From Chara braunii (lineage: Eukaryota; Streptophyta; Charophyceae; Charales; Characeae), in NCBI GenBank assembly GCA_003427395.1, contig BFEA01000204.1, positions 1,639,832-1,665,011 on the forward strand: a DNA stretch of 25,180 nucleotides, written 5' to 3'. Position 1 is the first letter of the stretch. Every line of letters begins with the position of its first letter. Below the pieces are notes generated by a model. That model was not told the DNA's origin and made no database searches. It saw only the letters and a program-made list of their open reading frames with translations. Position numbers and translations under genes: made by a program. This document shows, piece after piece, positions 1-9,820 of the stretch.

Positions 1-84
1 TGAGCAACGCACAGGCCAACAGGTAAGTCTCCAGCCCTACGACTGGCCTAATGCTACTTCCATCGATAGGATGAACAAAATCGA

Positions 85-145
<61 letters not shown>

Positions 146-186
146 ATGCCCAGTGGGGCGACGTACATAATAAACCGAGGATCCGT
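1..186. other. Flanking DNA left of the retrotransposon
   Basis: Unique-looking sequence outside the 3' LTR of the element that starts at 187. It contains a (TG)n tract and no supported gene. An ACAGGTAAGT string near position 17 recurs near 16583, followed in both places by CCCTACG within a few bases, so this flank may belong to the same older repeat as the DNA right of the element. Confidence 0.5.
86..142. repeat. (TG)n microsatellite
   Basis: An uninterrupted TG dinucleotide run of about 28 units. The CVCVCV reading frame across it is an artefact of the repeat and not a protein. Confidence 0.97.
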
Positions 187-2134
187 TGTTGAGCGCATCG
201 ACCCCCGAGCGAGCGAGGGCGCTCCCCGCCGCGTCACGCAGGAGAAACTTAGACTTTCAACTTTTCATAGACAACTCGGGGACGACACGGTAACTCGCGT
301 CGACCCTTCGCCGCTCTGGCCGAGTGCGCCAGCCGTACATCTTGCGGTCCCCTACGACATGATAGGTTCCTGTGGGGCACAACTTACCTTTCCTAAGGGG
401 CTGTCACCACCCTTAGGGGTGTATCCCCGCCGAGCTACCGGCCCACGTGCGAAGGCTTTTATAATGCAATTCCAGAGGTAGGCCGGCCAAGGGCGTTTGC
501 TCCTTCGCTGTAGCATAGGTACGCATGGTTGAACGCCAAAGTGGACCCGAACGTCGTCCGTCCCTGGGGCGCTGATCTCCCAGGAATCGAAACGTATGTC
601 GGTGGACTAGGACGTGATATTCCAAGCGTAAGGAAAACTTCGAGCGATCCTAGTCCCTTCTTTCAAAGACAATCAAAAGTTACTCAGACAAAACGCTTTC
701 AAATGAAGAAGACTAAGGTCAACGTACGTTGACTTATCTTCTGAAATCAATTCATCCATAATACAATTCAACACGCATACCGCCCATTTAGAATGAGTCG
801 ACATAGGTCGACTTGACTTGCCATCCAACGACGAGCCAACATGAGTTGACTCGACATCAAATAACACTTATCAACAAAAGGGTAAAAGATAACACTTATC
901 AACAAAAGGATAAAAGCATGATTAACATGCATAGCGACACTCAAATAGCGTCTGACCAAAATATCTTCATTCTGCCTGCCAAATGGCTGGGCTGACACAA
1001 CTTTTCGACTTGATCATATGCGTTGCCAAGTTCTTTCCTTCCGCCTCATACTGACTGCTAGAAAAAAAAGTAGAGCTAGGATACCATTGCTTTAATGATG
1101 ACTTCACTATCTTTCTAACTTTGGTGTGAACGACTTTCGCAAGTAACTCGGCGATCACTATTCAAATTAGCGGCCGATTTGGACGACCGATACACTGGTT
1201 ACCCCGCCGAAAACGGGGTCCGCTCTCCAATTTTGTTGGTTGCCTTCTCCTCCTCGACAATAATGATTCTTTCCGTCCCACGAATGATGAAGTACACATC
1301 TTCATTATAAGAATCTTTAAAGCGTTGCTCTAGTCGCTACTTCCTATCAACCCATCTCAACTTCCCCAGGTTTGCACTTCTTATGGTGCAATCCTATCCG
1401 CGAAGGTAGTGCCTACTCGCACTCCATCCAAGACTAGTAAGTACACGAACAGGGCTTCTTCTGGCGCCAGTTCCCCATACTTCAGTGGTTCCTAAGACGA
1501 CCACTAGAGGGGTATGCTATGGCAACTCTCCTTAAAGCGAGGCGTCAAAAAAAAAAACAACAACTTAAAGCCCTTCCATGAATGGTCGCAAGTCCTTCCC
1601 CTAGGAGGTGGTATGGGATACCCCTTGTCCTCGCCCGAGCGAACCTCGGATCTCAGAAGTCGGGCTGGCTCCACCACGACAGCATGGTATCCCTCCACAA
1701 AGCGGCCCACTCCGAGTCGATAACAGGGCCGACCCCTAAGGCAACGAACCCCCACCTCAGATGCCTCCTAGGCGAAGGAAAAAACGTCTCCCATAGCAGG
1801 CGAACGATCTCTTGCCGCCTGACGTCGAGGGCAACTTACACAAAGGAGAAGATCACAGAAGAGTAAATCATTCAGACAGACGGGCATAAAGAAAGAGAGG
1901 GTTATTCGAGAAAGGATGGGTGACCTCACGAAAAGGTTTATGCCCAATTGATTTCTTCTCCTTTGTGATCGCTTTGTTTTTCGTCACCTTTCTTTTCTTT
2001 TTGTTCGAAGCGTACATTCAAGCGTGAAGATGTGAGAATAACCAATCATTCGCCATCTCACGATCAAATCCCATTTCATTTCAATAAGCCTCACCTACAA
2101 TCAGATCAAACAACAAATTAAAAAAGAAAACAAT

Positions 2135-2135
2135 N
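2135..2135. other. Unresolved base N
   Basis: A single N sits in a stretch identical to the 5' LTR, and the 5' LTR has an N at exactly the homologous position (11262). Two genuine loci would not share an uncalled base by chance, so one copy was probably assembled or filled from the other's consensus. Confidence 0.9.
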
Positions 2136-2554
2136 CAAACCCAAACTCATGTCAGACTCCCATTCACACGCGCAAACACACATTTCCTCTACCTTTTCAG
2201 TGAACATTCAAAGAACAGGATCAAGCAAAGTGCGGCTTCACATAGGTGTGAAGGGGTTTGAGTCAAAACTGACCTTGAATGAAGTTGAAGAGACGACCCA
2301 CTCAAGAAAATTGTGTAAAATCGCGCTCCAGATGAGACAATCATCAGAACGAGTCGTCATCAAAGCGATCCACACCACTCCCTAGAACGATCGCTTGCCG
2401 CGACACCCTCTCAACACACAATCACCTCCCAGTAATCTGATGGTATTTCTGCGATGCCGCCACTCGCCACCAATGTCAATGCGTCACTACGGTGTAATAG
2501 ACAGCACAACGTCAATGCCACCACTTCGAAGGCACCCCTCTGAGTCAATGCCTG

Positions 2555-2865
2555 GCCGTCGCGAAAACTGGGCAGCGCTTCCGCACCACTGCCAAAACCC
2601 CACTGGTGACGCCAAGAAAATTTGGCAGCGCTTCTGCGGCGCCACTGAAAATGTGTTGTTGCCGCCGCAAAAAACAGGCAGCGCTTCCTCACTACCACTC
2701 AAAATGCGCTGTCGCTGCCGCAAAAGTTCGGCAACACTTCCGCGTCGCTGCCAAAAGGAACACCGTCGATGTCGCAAAAGTTCGGCAGCACTTCTGCATC
2801 ACTGCCAAAAAAAACACCGCCGATGCAGCAAAAGCTCGGCAACACTTCCGCGGCGTTGCCGCAGT
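2555..2865. repeat. 54-bp minisatellite, about 6 units, 3' LTR
   Basis: Successive units are variants of a GCAAAAGTTCGGCAACACTT core followed by GCN-rich sequence, with a period of about 54 bp. Because 54 is divisible by three and the unit has few stops, long reading frames with an 18-residue periodicity appear on both strands. None has independent support as a gene. The 5' LTR copy has one more unit. Confidence 0.85.
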
Positions 2866-3110
2866 TGCCGGAAAAAGCAGCAGTGCCTCCCCCACGATCG
2901 TCGCTATGACTGCGGCTATGGCCGGCAACACCTCCACCCTTGCTGAGATGGTGACTATGGCAGCCTCCTCTCTCAGCCTCCATTGCAGACCTCCACTACT
3001 ACTCCCTCTCTCTTTCTCAGTAATCCAACAACATAATGCTGCTCTCCACTCCACATTCAGTCAGAATGTGGGCAACACCTCAACTGAGTGAGGATGCTGT
3101 TGGCCAGCCC

Positions 3111-3120
3111 TGCTTTTATA
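3111..3120 (-). promoter_or_regulatory. TATA box of the 3' LTR
   Basis: The minus strand reads TATAAAAGCA here, between inverted arms CCAGCCC and GGGCTGG. The same site is preserved in the other LTR at 12380-12389. Orientation agrees with the PBS and PPT, placing transcription start near 3090, so U3 would be about 1.9 kb and R-U5 about 2.9 kb. Function is inferred from sequence alone. Confidence 0.55.
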
Positions 3121-3539
3121 GCTGGGCTGGAGTGGTGGTCAGCCACTTGTGGCTCAACCAAAAAACGTGGCTGAGCCTGACCCTCGATCCGAACTTCGGT
3201 CGAGGGTTGGGAATCTTGATGTTCCACTAGGAACATTAAGTCCCAACTTTTGGCAATGCACCCGATCGCCACCCTTGGCCAGGTCGAAGTGGTTGTATAA
3301 AGCCATTTTGAGCAGACTGTTGAAATCAGCAGTCTGCTGTCACTTCAAGGTCCAGATGCTTCTCTGCCCTGCATCTGGACTGAGGTCGCGAACGAATTCG
3401 TGGCTGTTTTTTTTTTTTTTCCAACTCTTCTCTTCCCCTCTTTCCTTTTATTGCCTTTCCCCAAAAAATGGAAGAACAATAAATTAAAGAAAAGAAAGGA
3501 AAATTAAAAAAAAAAAAAAAAAGTTACCTCGTTTTCTCT

Positions 3540-4300
3540 CAGCCCGTTGAGCCACCCGTCCTGCTAAAAGGCAGGCCCATGTTCAAACCCCATGACAATC
3601 AAGTGGGGGTACCAAAAAGTACCCCAATTTTGACGATTTTTAATTAAAAACTCGCTATATAAAAAAATCTGAAAAAAATCAAGTGCATGGGTTAGGTGCC
3701 CACACATCCACAAAAAAATATTCAAAGTCAGAAAAAATCATTTCGACCACCAAAAACAATGCTGGCTCAAACCAAAAAAATAAGAAAAATAACCTTTCCC
3801 TCTTCGAAGCTTTAAACCCATTTTCTCCCTTTTTTTTTTTTTTTTTTTCGAGGTGCCTTGCCAACGAGGCAGGGCGAATCTCACGTGAGGCATCAACTGC
3901 CTCACTCACCTCATACTCACACTAATGCTGTGCCCTGTATTTTTTTCTTCTTTTTTTCTCTTTTTCATTGGCATAAGCCAATGACCACTTCAAATTCGTT
4001 GTTCAACCACGAACTGCTGAAATACAAACCTGAGTTCGAATCCTAATGAAAAGGGGTTTTCCCTTGCTGCAGCTTAGCCTTGCCAATGAGGCAAGGCAAT
4101 TCATGGTGCCATTGGGCACCCATGAACTGTTGAAACACAAACTCAAGTTCGAATCCAGATGCAGCTAGGTGAACGGGGTTGGGTCCTTTTTCACTGCTGC
4201 TGCCCCCCTTTCATATCCTGCCAGCAATGCAGGGCAGTCCGTGGGCGCTGCCCCCCCCCACAAACTGCTGAGACATAGACCTGAGTTTGACCCCTGTCAG
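3540..4300 (+). repeat. tRNA-like B-box modules in the 3' LTR U3
   Basis: Three modules share a GAACTGYTGAAAYACAAACYTGAG-type stretch leading into an RNA polymerase III B-box-like string: GTTCGAATCC at 4034 and 4147, and GTTTGACCCC at 4285. A fourth box, GTTCAAACCC, is at 3581. The middle module also has a possible D-arm (GTGCC ATTG GGCAC) upstream. All lie antisense to the retrotransposon. They may be remnants of a tRNA-derived SINE multiplied within the LTR. No full cloverleaf can be drawn, so these are not tRNA genes. Confidence 0.35.
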
Positions 4301-5041
4301 AGATCCACGACGGGGAAATTTTTTGGACCACTTTTCGATTTATGCGTGGCGGCCACCAACGATCGGCACGGTTGTTCCTGGCCGTACGATCTAGCGATCG
4401 AACGGCCGAAAAACGGTCACGCTCGTTACCTGGGGCAGCTCCAAAAGGAGCTAGCTTGGTGATATCGTCGTCGGGCTCGATCCCAACGCCTGCTGGGTGA
4501 AAGTATGTTGTGGTACCTACTGGGATAGCTCCTACTACGGGAGCTAGACCAACAGTTCTTCTGTATGAAGAGTTGCCGCCAGCAGGCCGTCCCAAAAAGA
4601 CTTAGCAGGCTTTACCTACCGTTTCCCCGTCGTCGACCAGCCGCACCGCCATCGACACGACGACCGTCTAGCGGCACGACACACATGCTGCCGCGGTATA
4701 CACGGCGCGGCATAAAAAAATCAGCATACCTACGACTTATGCCGCGTGACACTCCTTTAGATAGTATAAGTCCAGACTAATGCTCCCACCGATTGCATGC
4801 CCCTGCGGCCTTATCGGGAACCGTGGACGACAAGCCATATTGTCGTCTCCCACTGTTTCGATCAGATGTCGACGACGTCAGGCTCTAAAGAAGTTTGCAT
4901 CTCTCAGTCATGGGGTTGGTTTGAATAAACTTAGGCAATGTCATTCTCATCAAGTTTCCCAATCCAACAAAAAAGAGCCGAACAGTGTCTGTCCTTAAAA
5001 AAACTCGGGCAGGAACCCTCGTAGGGGTTTCTGTCCCGACA

Positions 5042-5056
5042 GCCTTCCCCGCCTCC
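5042..5056 (-). other. Polypurine tract (PPT)
   Basis: The minus strand reads GGAGGCGGGGAAGGC immediately before TGTCGGGACA, the first bases of the 3' LTR. It is the expected primer site for plus-strand DNA synthesis, with two pyrimidine interruptions (one of them the final C). Confidence 0.75.
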
Positions 5057-5310
5057 ATGAAGCGACGTCCCCATCGCTTATCATAAAACCAATACAAGGG
5101 AAAGTCTTTGCAAGACCTTACCAAATACATCATACAGTCATGTCAAAAAGCATATCTGGAATTAATCCATAATTTCCATATCCATATCCGTTGAGCGACG
5201 TTCCCGTCGTTCATCTTTCTTTCCTCTTATAATCCTCTAGACACTATTTACGAAATGCTCCATGCAGACTTCAATACTTATAATAACTTCAACAAGAGAG
5301 GCTTACTCCG

Positions 5311-5356
5311 AACCTTCCTCCGGAAGTACTTTCAACCTTCCTCCGAAAGTACTTTC
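5311..5356. repeat. 23-bp tandem duplication
   Basis: Two adjacent 23-bp copies of AACCTTCCTCCGGAAGTACT plus TTC differ at one base (G/A at the twelfth position of the pair). Each copy carries a short CCTCCGGAAG-type near-palindrome. Confidence 0.9.
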
Positions 5357-6518
5357 ATTCACTAGTTGGAATAATGCCAAAAATAACCTCTGGCTGGCAT
5401 TTCCCCGGAATCTGGAGTCCACCGTTGGCTTCACCCAACTTGAGGAATTACAAGAACATTCGAAAGAATGATCCCAGCATCATCCCACTGGCGGCCACTC
5501 ATTTCTTCTTTTAGTCTCTCATAGATGGATCAGGCTTATCCCCCTGATGGGACTCTCTTTCGGCTATAACCCCCTGTCTAGGTTTCGTAAGGCTTAACCC
5601 CCTACGGGCCTTTCAATTCATCAATACAACACATACTGCCAGGAATTTAACCTGGGTCTCTCATGTTCATGGGGATGCATTCCCAACACCTCAGCATGTC
5701 TCTCGCTGTCAGGAGTTTAACGTGGGCCTCCCACGAAGCACAAGGATACTCACACTATACTACAACATGTGCCGACACCATCCCAGAGAGAAATCACCCT
5801 TCCAAAAGTCCTCCTCCAGTCCGACTAATTCCCACTCCTACTTAATTATCATACATGATTTATCTCCTACATGTCCTGTGAATGCGCCGAGGAGTGGTGT
5901 AATCCGAAAAGGATAACATCTCGACGTAAAACCTCGCTTTAGACTCGAGCCTCACCACTTCCCCTCTGATTCCAGTGCTGTCGATCTCATTAGTCCTCTG
6001 TATGTAGAGTAGAACTGCCCCACCTCACACAATCGAGGTTGGCTAGGTCTTGGTCATAGAGATACGGTGATTAAGCTTGATATGAGGGCAGATAGCCACT
6101 CCTCCCCTCACAACAAACAATAGTCGCCTACTCTGCAAACAACATTCCAATAAAGGTTTCAACTCCTTCCTCCCTTTCAACGATAGTGTAGTCATCCTCC
6201 TCGAAAGGAAAGATGACAACATCCCACTATGGATCAGGAAAAAAGTTTCGACGCAGGCCTTACTACCGTCTACTGGGCTCACAAATTGATACAAAACCAA
6301 GTCATAAGGCAAGATAAGTAATCGAATCACATGTCTGACGGATAAGACGCATGCGTATGAACCAAGTACACATCTCCTTAGACTCGCTCTTACAAAATAT
6401 CACATTCATAAACACATACACGGAGTTTCATAAGAGTTCCAGATCTTTCAATCCTTCACACATATGATGGATATCCCATCAATACTACAATCTTTCATCA
6501 ACAATTTTTACAATGCAT

Positions 6519-6815
6519 TGTGACAATGTCACAATTTCTTTCGATAGGCATTCAATTGTGAAACGAGTTCACAATTTCCTTCAATATCAAACCATTTATG
6601 AGTTCCACAAATCTCTGTGAACAGAAGGCACAGTATCTTTCAATAATACTTCAAATCACTGTGAACAGAAGTCACAATTTAATCGAAAAATCACAGTATC
6701 TCACAATAATGTTCAGCTTATCGTAAATAGAAGCACAAGTTCTTCCAATGTCATCTCACGTAATGTGAACATAGTCACAATACTTTCACAACTATCATAC
6801 TGTGAATGAAGTCAC
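6519..6815. repeat. Degenerate inverted-repeat motif series
   Basis: Seven variants of TGTGAAC-N(2-6)-GTCACA occur at about 6519, 6556, 6616, 6659, 6722, 6765 and 6801, mostly followed by AATTTCTTTCAAT-like sequence. Several form small perfect hairpins, for example TGTGACAATGTCACA at 6519-6533. Period is irregular (about 35-65 bp). They could be protein-binding or packaging sites, or just an old tandem array. Confidence 0.6.
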
Positions 6816-7054
6816 GGTATGAAAAAAACATACAATCAATCGAAAGCAAATTCATAAGCCAAAATACCAATGATAGCTTTCAAACAAAATTCCTCTCCTC
6901 TTACAAATCCAATATCACAATTTAAAGCATAAGGAGGAGTCGCTTTTATTGACCTTTAACCAAGAGTCAGACCCCGAAAGGATTTTATACCCTTACAATG
7001 GTAACTAATACCGCTTGACAAGGACGAACCGAACAACTCACTTGTCCACAACCA

Positions 7055-7619
7055 CTACTCCTTACATTTACTCAGAGTATGTCCGATTTTATCACATTTC
7101 TTACATACGATGTTTTTTCAATACATCGTACTGCTTTTTGTTTGCCGCTCTCGATGACCTAGCTTGCCCCACTCAGTTTTTTCGAGGATTAAGTCCGAGG
7201 GACGAACTTGTCTTAAAAGGTTGCTTTATCTGTCCGACCTTACTACTCCCAGTATCGTCGAGATTTTGCTTCATCATTTCCTTTCCTTTGCCCACCCCTT
7301 CTGGTAACCTAGTGAATTTGGCAATGACCACATCCCTAAAATGTGGCCAATCCTTGGCTTCCGAAAATATTTTTCCCAAATCATTCCGCAGGTTTATGCC
7401 TGTCGACGCTAATAATTTTCCAAACATTCACTGCTCATTTCCATTACAAGCTGCAACAAAAAATTCGAAAGCATTCCGAAGCCGCATGGTATTCTCCTCA
7501 TCAAGCATCGGAACGTCAATATCCGAAACAACAGTCTTTCCTTTGCGTACATCATTTATCCTTTCCATCTTAACTCAAGGTTTTCTACCCCTTCGCCCTT
7601 TTGCTCCGAGGAAATTAAC
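7055..7619 (-). pseudogene. Broken gag-like gene with CCHC zinc knuckle
   Basis: The frame lies downstream of the PBS, where gag is expected. Main-frame segments run from 7619 to about 7113, interrupted by TGA codons at 7575-7577, 7428-7430 and 7173-7175. The middle segments are acidic then basic, with ATG codons at 7566-7568 and 7425-7427. A shift at the A-run near 7112-7118 leads into CKKCDKIGHTLSKC (about 7064-7105), a perfect CX2CX4HX4C knuckle of retroelement nucleocapsid proteins, ending at TAG 7055-7057. A basic, lysine-rich linker precedes the knuckle, as in gag proteins. All three main-frame stops are TGA, which CGA-to-TGA deamination could explain. The plus-strand frame at 7015-7632 is its shadow. 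A GTAAGT at 7676-7681 and TTGCTTACAG next to 7620 could bound a 62-bp intron, but this is unproven. The zinc knuckle is strong evidence; the rest of the family assignment is inferred from position. Confidence 0.72.
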
Positions 7620-8036
7620 CTGTAAGCAATAAAGGTATGAAGGTAAGAAGTTGAAAACGAATTTCCAATACAAAGACTTACTATAATCTCAACAAGGTAG
7701 ACAAGATTCCTCTAGAGAACAATCCAATTCTACCGTGCTTTAAGTATTATATGAATCTAACTATCTTTCAAAAATAGGTTAGACAATAGTCAACATCAAA
7801 CCTATTTCCAAAAGATACTAGATTAAAATACGCAACAAAAAATAAACTTCAAAACAACTTTTTAAGTTAAGGCTAGTATCAAATGTACCACAATATAGAA
7901 TATAAAGAGTTACCCTACTCATCCCTATAGAGGTTCGAGTTACTAACCTTTCTCTTAGCCAAGTAAAGAAAATATAACTTTTATATCATTCATTCTCGAG
8001 TGTCATTCCACCAGGGACAACGGTAGGTAGTCGTTA

Positions 8037-8054
8037 TCCCCGACAATGGCGCCA
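8037..8054 (-). other. Primer binding site, tRNA-Asp type
   Basis: The minus strand reads TGGCGCCATTGTCGGGGA, matching 16 of 18 bases of the complement of the plant tRNA-Asp(GUC) 3' end (TGGCGCCGTTGCCGGGGA). Two bases separate it from the LTR end. Both mismatches are transitions. It fixes the element's orientation. Confidence 0.88.
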
Positions 8055-8959
8055 CCTGTCGAGCGCATCGGCCCCTGCACGAGCGAGGGCCCTCCCGGCC
8101 GCGTCACGCAGGAGAAACTTAGACTTTCAACCTTTTCAGAGTCAACTCGGGGACAACACGTTACCCGCGCTGACCCTTCGCCACTCCGGCTGAGTGCGCC
8201 AGCCGTATATCCCGCGGTCCCCTACAACAGGATAGGTTCCCGCAGGGAACAACTTACCTTCCCTACGGGGCTGTCACCACCCTTAGGGGCGTATCCCCGC
8301 CGAGCTACCGGCCTACGTGCGAAGGCTTTTATAATGCAATTGCAGAGGTAAGCCGACCGAGGGCGTTTGCTCGTTCACTGTAGCATAGGTACGCATGGTT
8401 GAACGCCAAAGTGGACGCGAACGTCGTCCGTCCCTGGGGCAGTGATCTTCCAGGAATCGGAACATACGCCGGTCGACTAGGACGTGATATTCCAAGCGTA
8501 AGGAAAACTTCGAGCGATCCTAGTCCCTTCTTTCAAAGACAATCAAGAGTCACTCAGACAAAACACTTTCAAATGAAGAAGACTCTTCTTCTGAAATCGA
8601 TGAATCCATAATACAATTCAACACGCATACCACCCAGTCACAACTAGTCGACATAGGTCGAATTGACTTTGCCATCCAACAACGAGCTATGAATCCCCCT
8701 CGGCGGCGGCCATCCGCAGCCAAGTCCGCGGCCACGACCCCGCGGACGTGTCCGCGGGGTCGCGTGGCCTTTGAGGCCACGTGGCGGCTAGTGGGGAGGG
8801 GGGTTCAGGATTCGGGAAGCGCCATGGGGCGGCGCATCCCCAACCCCACCCCCTCAAACAAAAAAAAAAGAAAAAAACTATTTTTTTTTGGGGGGGGGTG
8901 GTGGGCGAGTGAAGGTATTTCGAAAAAAATAAATAAAAAATAACAGTGCATTTTTTTTT

Positions 8960-9423
8960 TTTTTCCCCGTTGATTGATTGATTGATAGATTGATTGATTG
9001 ATTAGTGGGGGCGGGGTCACCCCCCCATCCCCAACAGGCCCGCACACACACACACACACACACACGCAGTAGTGTATATTTTCATGTTCTAACGGAAGAT
9101 TCATACGATTTTTTTTATTTTTTTTTTGTTGATTGATTGATTGATTGATTGAGTGGTGGGGGAGGGGTCGCCCGACCCCCCCGCCACCCACCACGCGCGC
9201 GCGCGCATACACACACACACACACACACTCCCCCAAGATCCCGCTGCGCGCGCAGGCGAAGGCGCAGCGCAGCGCAGCGCGCATGTGCACACATACACAC
9301 TCTCTCTTAGCTGTTCTCTCTCTCTCTCACACACACACACTTACAATCTTTCTCTCTCTCTCTCTCTCTCTCTCTCGCACACACACACACAGACACACGC
9401 GCACACACACACACACACCCACA

Positions 9424-9479
<56 letters not shown>

Positions 9480-9500
9480 CACACACTCACTCACTCACTC

Positions 9501-9533
<33 letters not shown>

Positions 9534-9535
9534 CC
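8960..9535. repeat. Compound microsatellite core of the TIR element
   Basis: Two similar blocks of (GATT)n, G/C-rich spacer and (CA)n (about 8968-9065 and 9129-9229) are followed by (TC)n, a long (CA)n and a terminal (AATC)n. The last (AATC)n is the inverted counterpart of the first (GATT)n blocks, so the whole core could fold on itself. The Ser/Thr/His-rich reading frames here on both strands are repeat artefacts. Confidence 0.9.
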
Positions 9536-9783
9536 CCTTTTTTTAAGTTTTTTCTTTATTTATTTTTAACTTTTGCATGTGCATTTTTTTTAAACACCTC
9601 ATTCCCCTACGAAAAACAGAAATTCATTTATGAAAAAATACAGTTGAACTCAGGTCTCATGATAAAAAATGACAAAAAAAAAATCCAGCTTTTCTTTATA
9701 TGTATATATATATATTTTTTAAATCGAATTTAGTTTTTGATTTTTAAAAAATCCTGAACAAAGTCGGATTCCAAAAAAAAAAA

Positions 9784-9820
9784 ATGGGGTTGTAGGGCTT
9801 AAAATTCCTTACAACCCCAT
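9784..9820. repeat. Hairpin-forming inverted repeat
   Basis: ATGGGGTTGTAGG (9784-9796) and CCTTACAACCCCAT (9807-9820) pair with one bulged base around a 10-nt AT-rich loop. An (AT)n run follows directly. It lies inside the TIR element. Confidence 0.7.

Larger units (their letters stand above)
187..5041 (-). repeat. 3' long terminal repeat (4.86 kb)
   Basis: On the minus strand it begins TGTCGGGACAG and, by alignment with the other LTR, ends at CA opposite 187. It aligns from end to end with 8057-14373 except for the transposon and adapter insertions and one minisatellite unit present only there. It contains a minus-strand TATA box, a 54-bp minisatellite, poly-T/poly-A tracts and repeated tRNA B-box-like modules. 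Plus-strand frames at 2395-2946 and 2606-3091 are by-products of the GC-rich minisatellite and are antisense to the element. Confidence 0.88.
5042..7054 (-). other. Retrotransposon interior, largely non-coding
   Basis: This lies between the gag remnant and the 3' LTR. No pol motif (protease, reverse transcriptase or integrase) was recognisable in either strand. It contains a 23-bp tandem duplication (5311-5356), short repeats of a GGCTTAACCCCC type near 5530-5610, and diverged TGTGAAC/GTCACA inverted-repeat units at 6519-6815. A minus frame of 95 codons at 6043-6330 has no recognisable domain. A conserved non-coding interior is typical of LARD-type elements. Confidence 0.55.

Noticed and set aside
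71-481. 136-codon plus-strand frame
   Set aside because: It begins in the (TG)n tract and runs into the LTR; the parallel frame at 8046-8351 is the same LTR DNA. No domain, and antisense to the element.
2692-3054. Minus-strand frame just downstream of the LTR TATA box as an LTR-encoded peptide
   Set aside because: The upstream limit is GTG, not ATG; the homologous frame in the other LTR is shifted in the minisatellite and differs at many residues.
4025-4300. tRNA genes
   Set aside because: Only B-box-like strings, and in one module a D-arm-like stem, can be found; no acceptor or anticodon stems and no full cloverleaf.
7015-7632. 205-codon plus-strand frame
   Set aside because: It is the shadow of the minus-strand gag remnant, whose zinc knuckle and position relative to the PBS decide the strand.
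7620-7681. Short intron in gag
   Set aside because: GTAAGT and TTGCTTACAG are present, but 62 bp is short for a plant intron and splicing does not yield a longer frame upstream.
8960-9535. CRISPR-like or satellite array
   Set aside because: Simple dinucleotide and tetranucleotide repeats without spacers; the organism is eukaryotic.
9145-9569. Two overlapping His/Thr/Ser-rich frames of about 135 codons
   Set aside because: Pure translation of CA, TC and AATC microsatellites.
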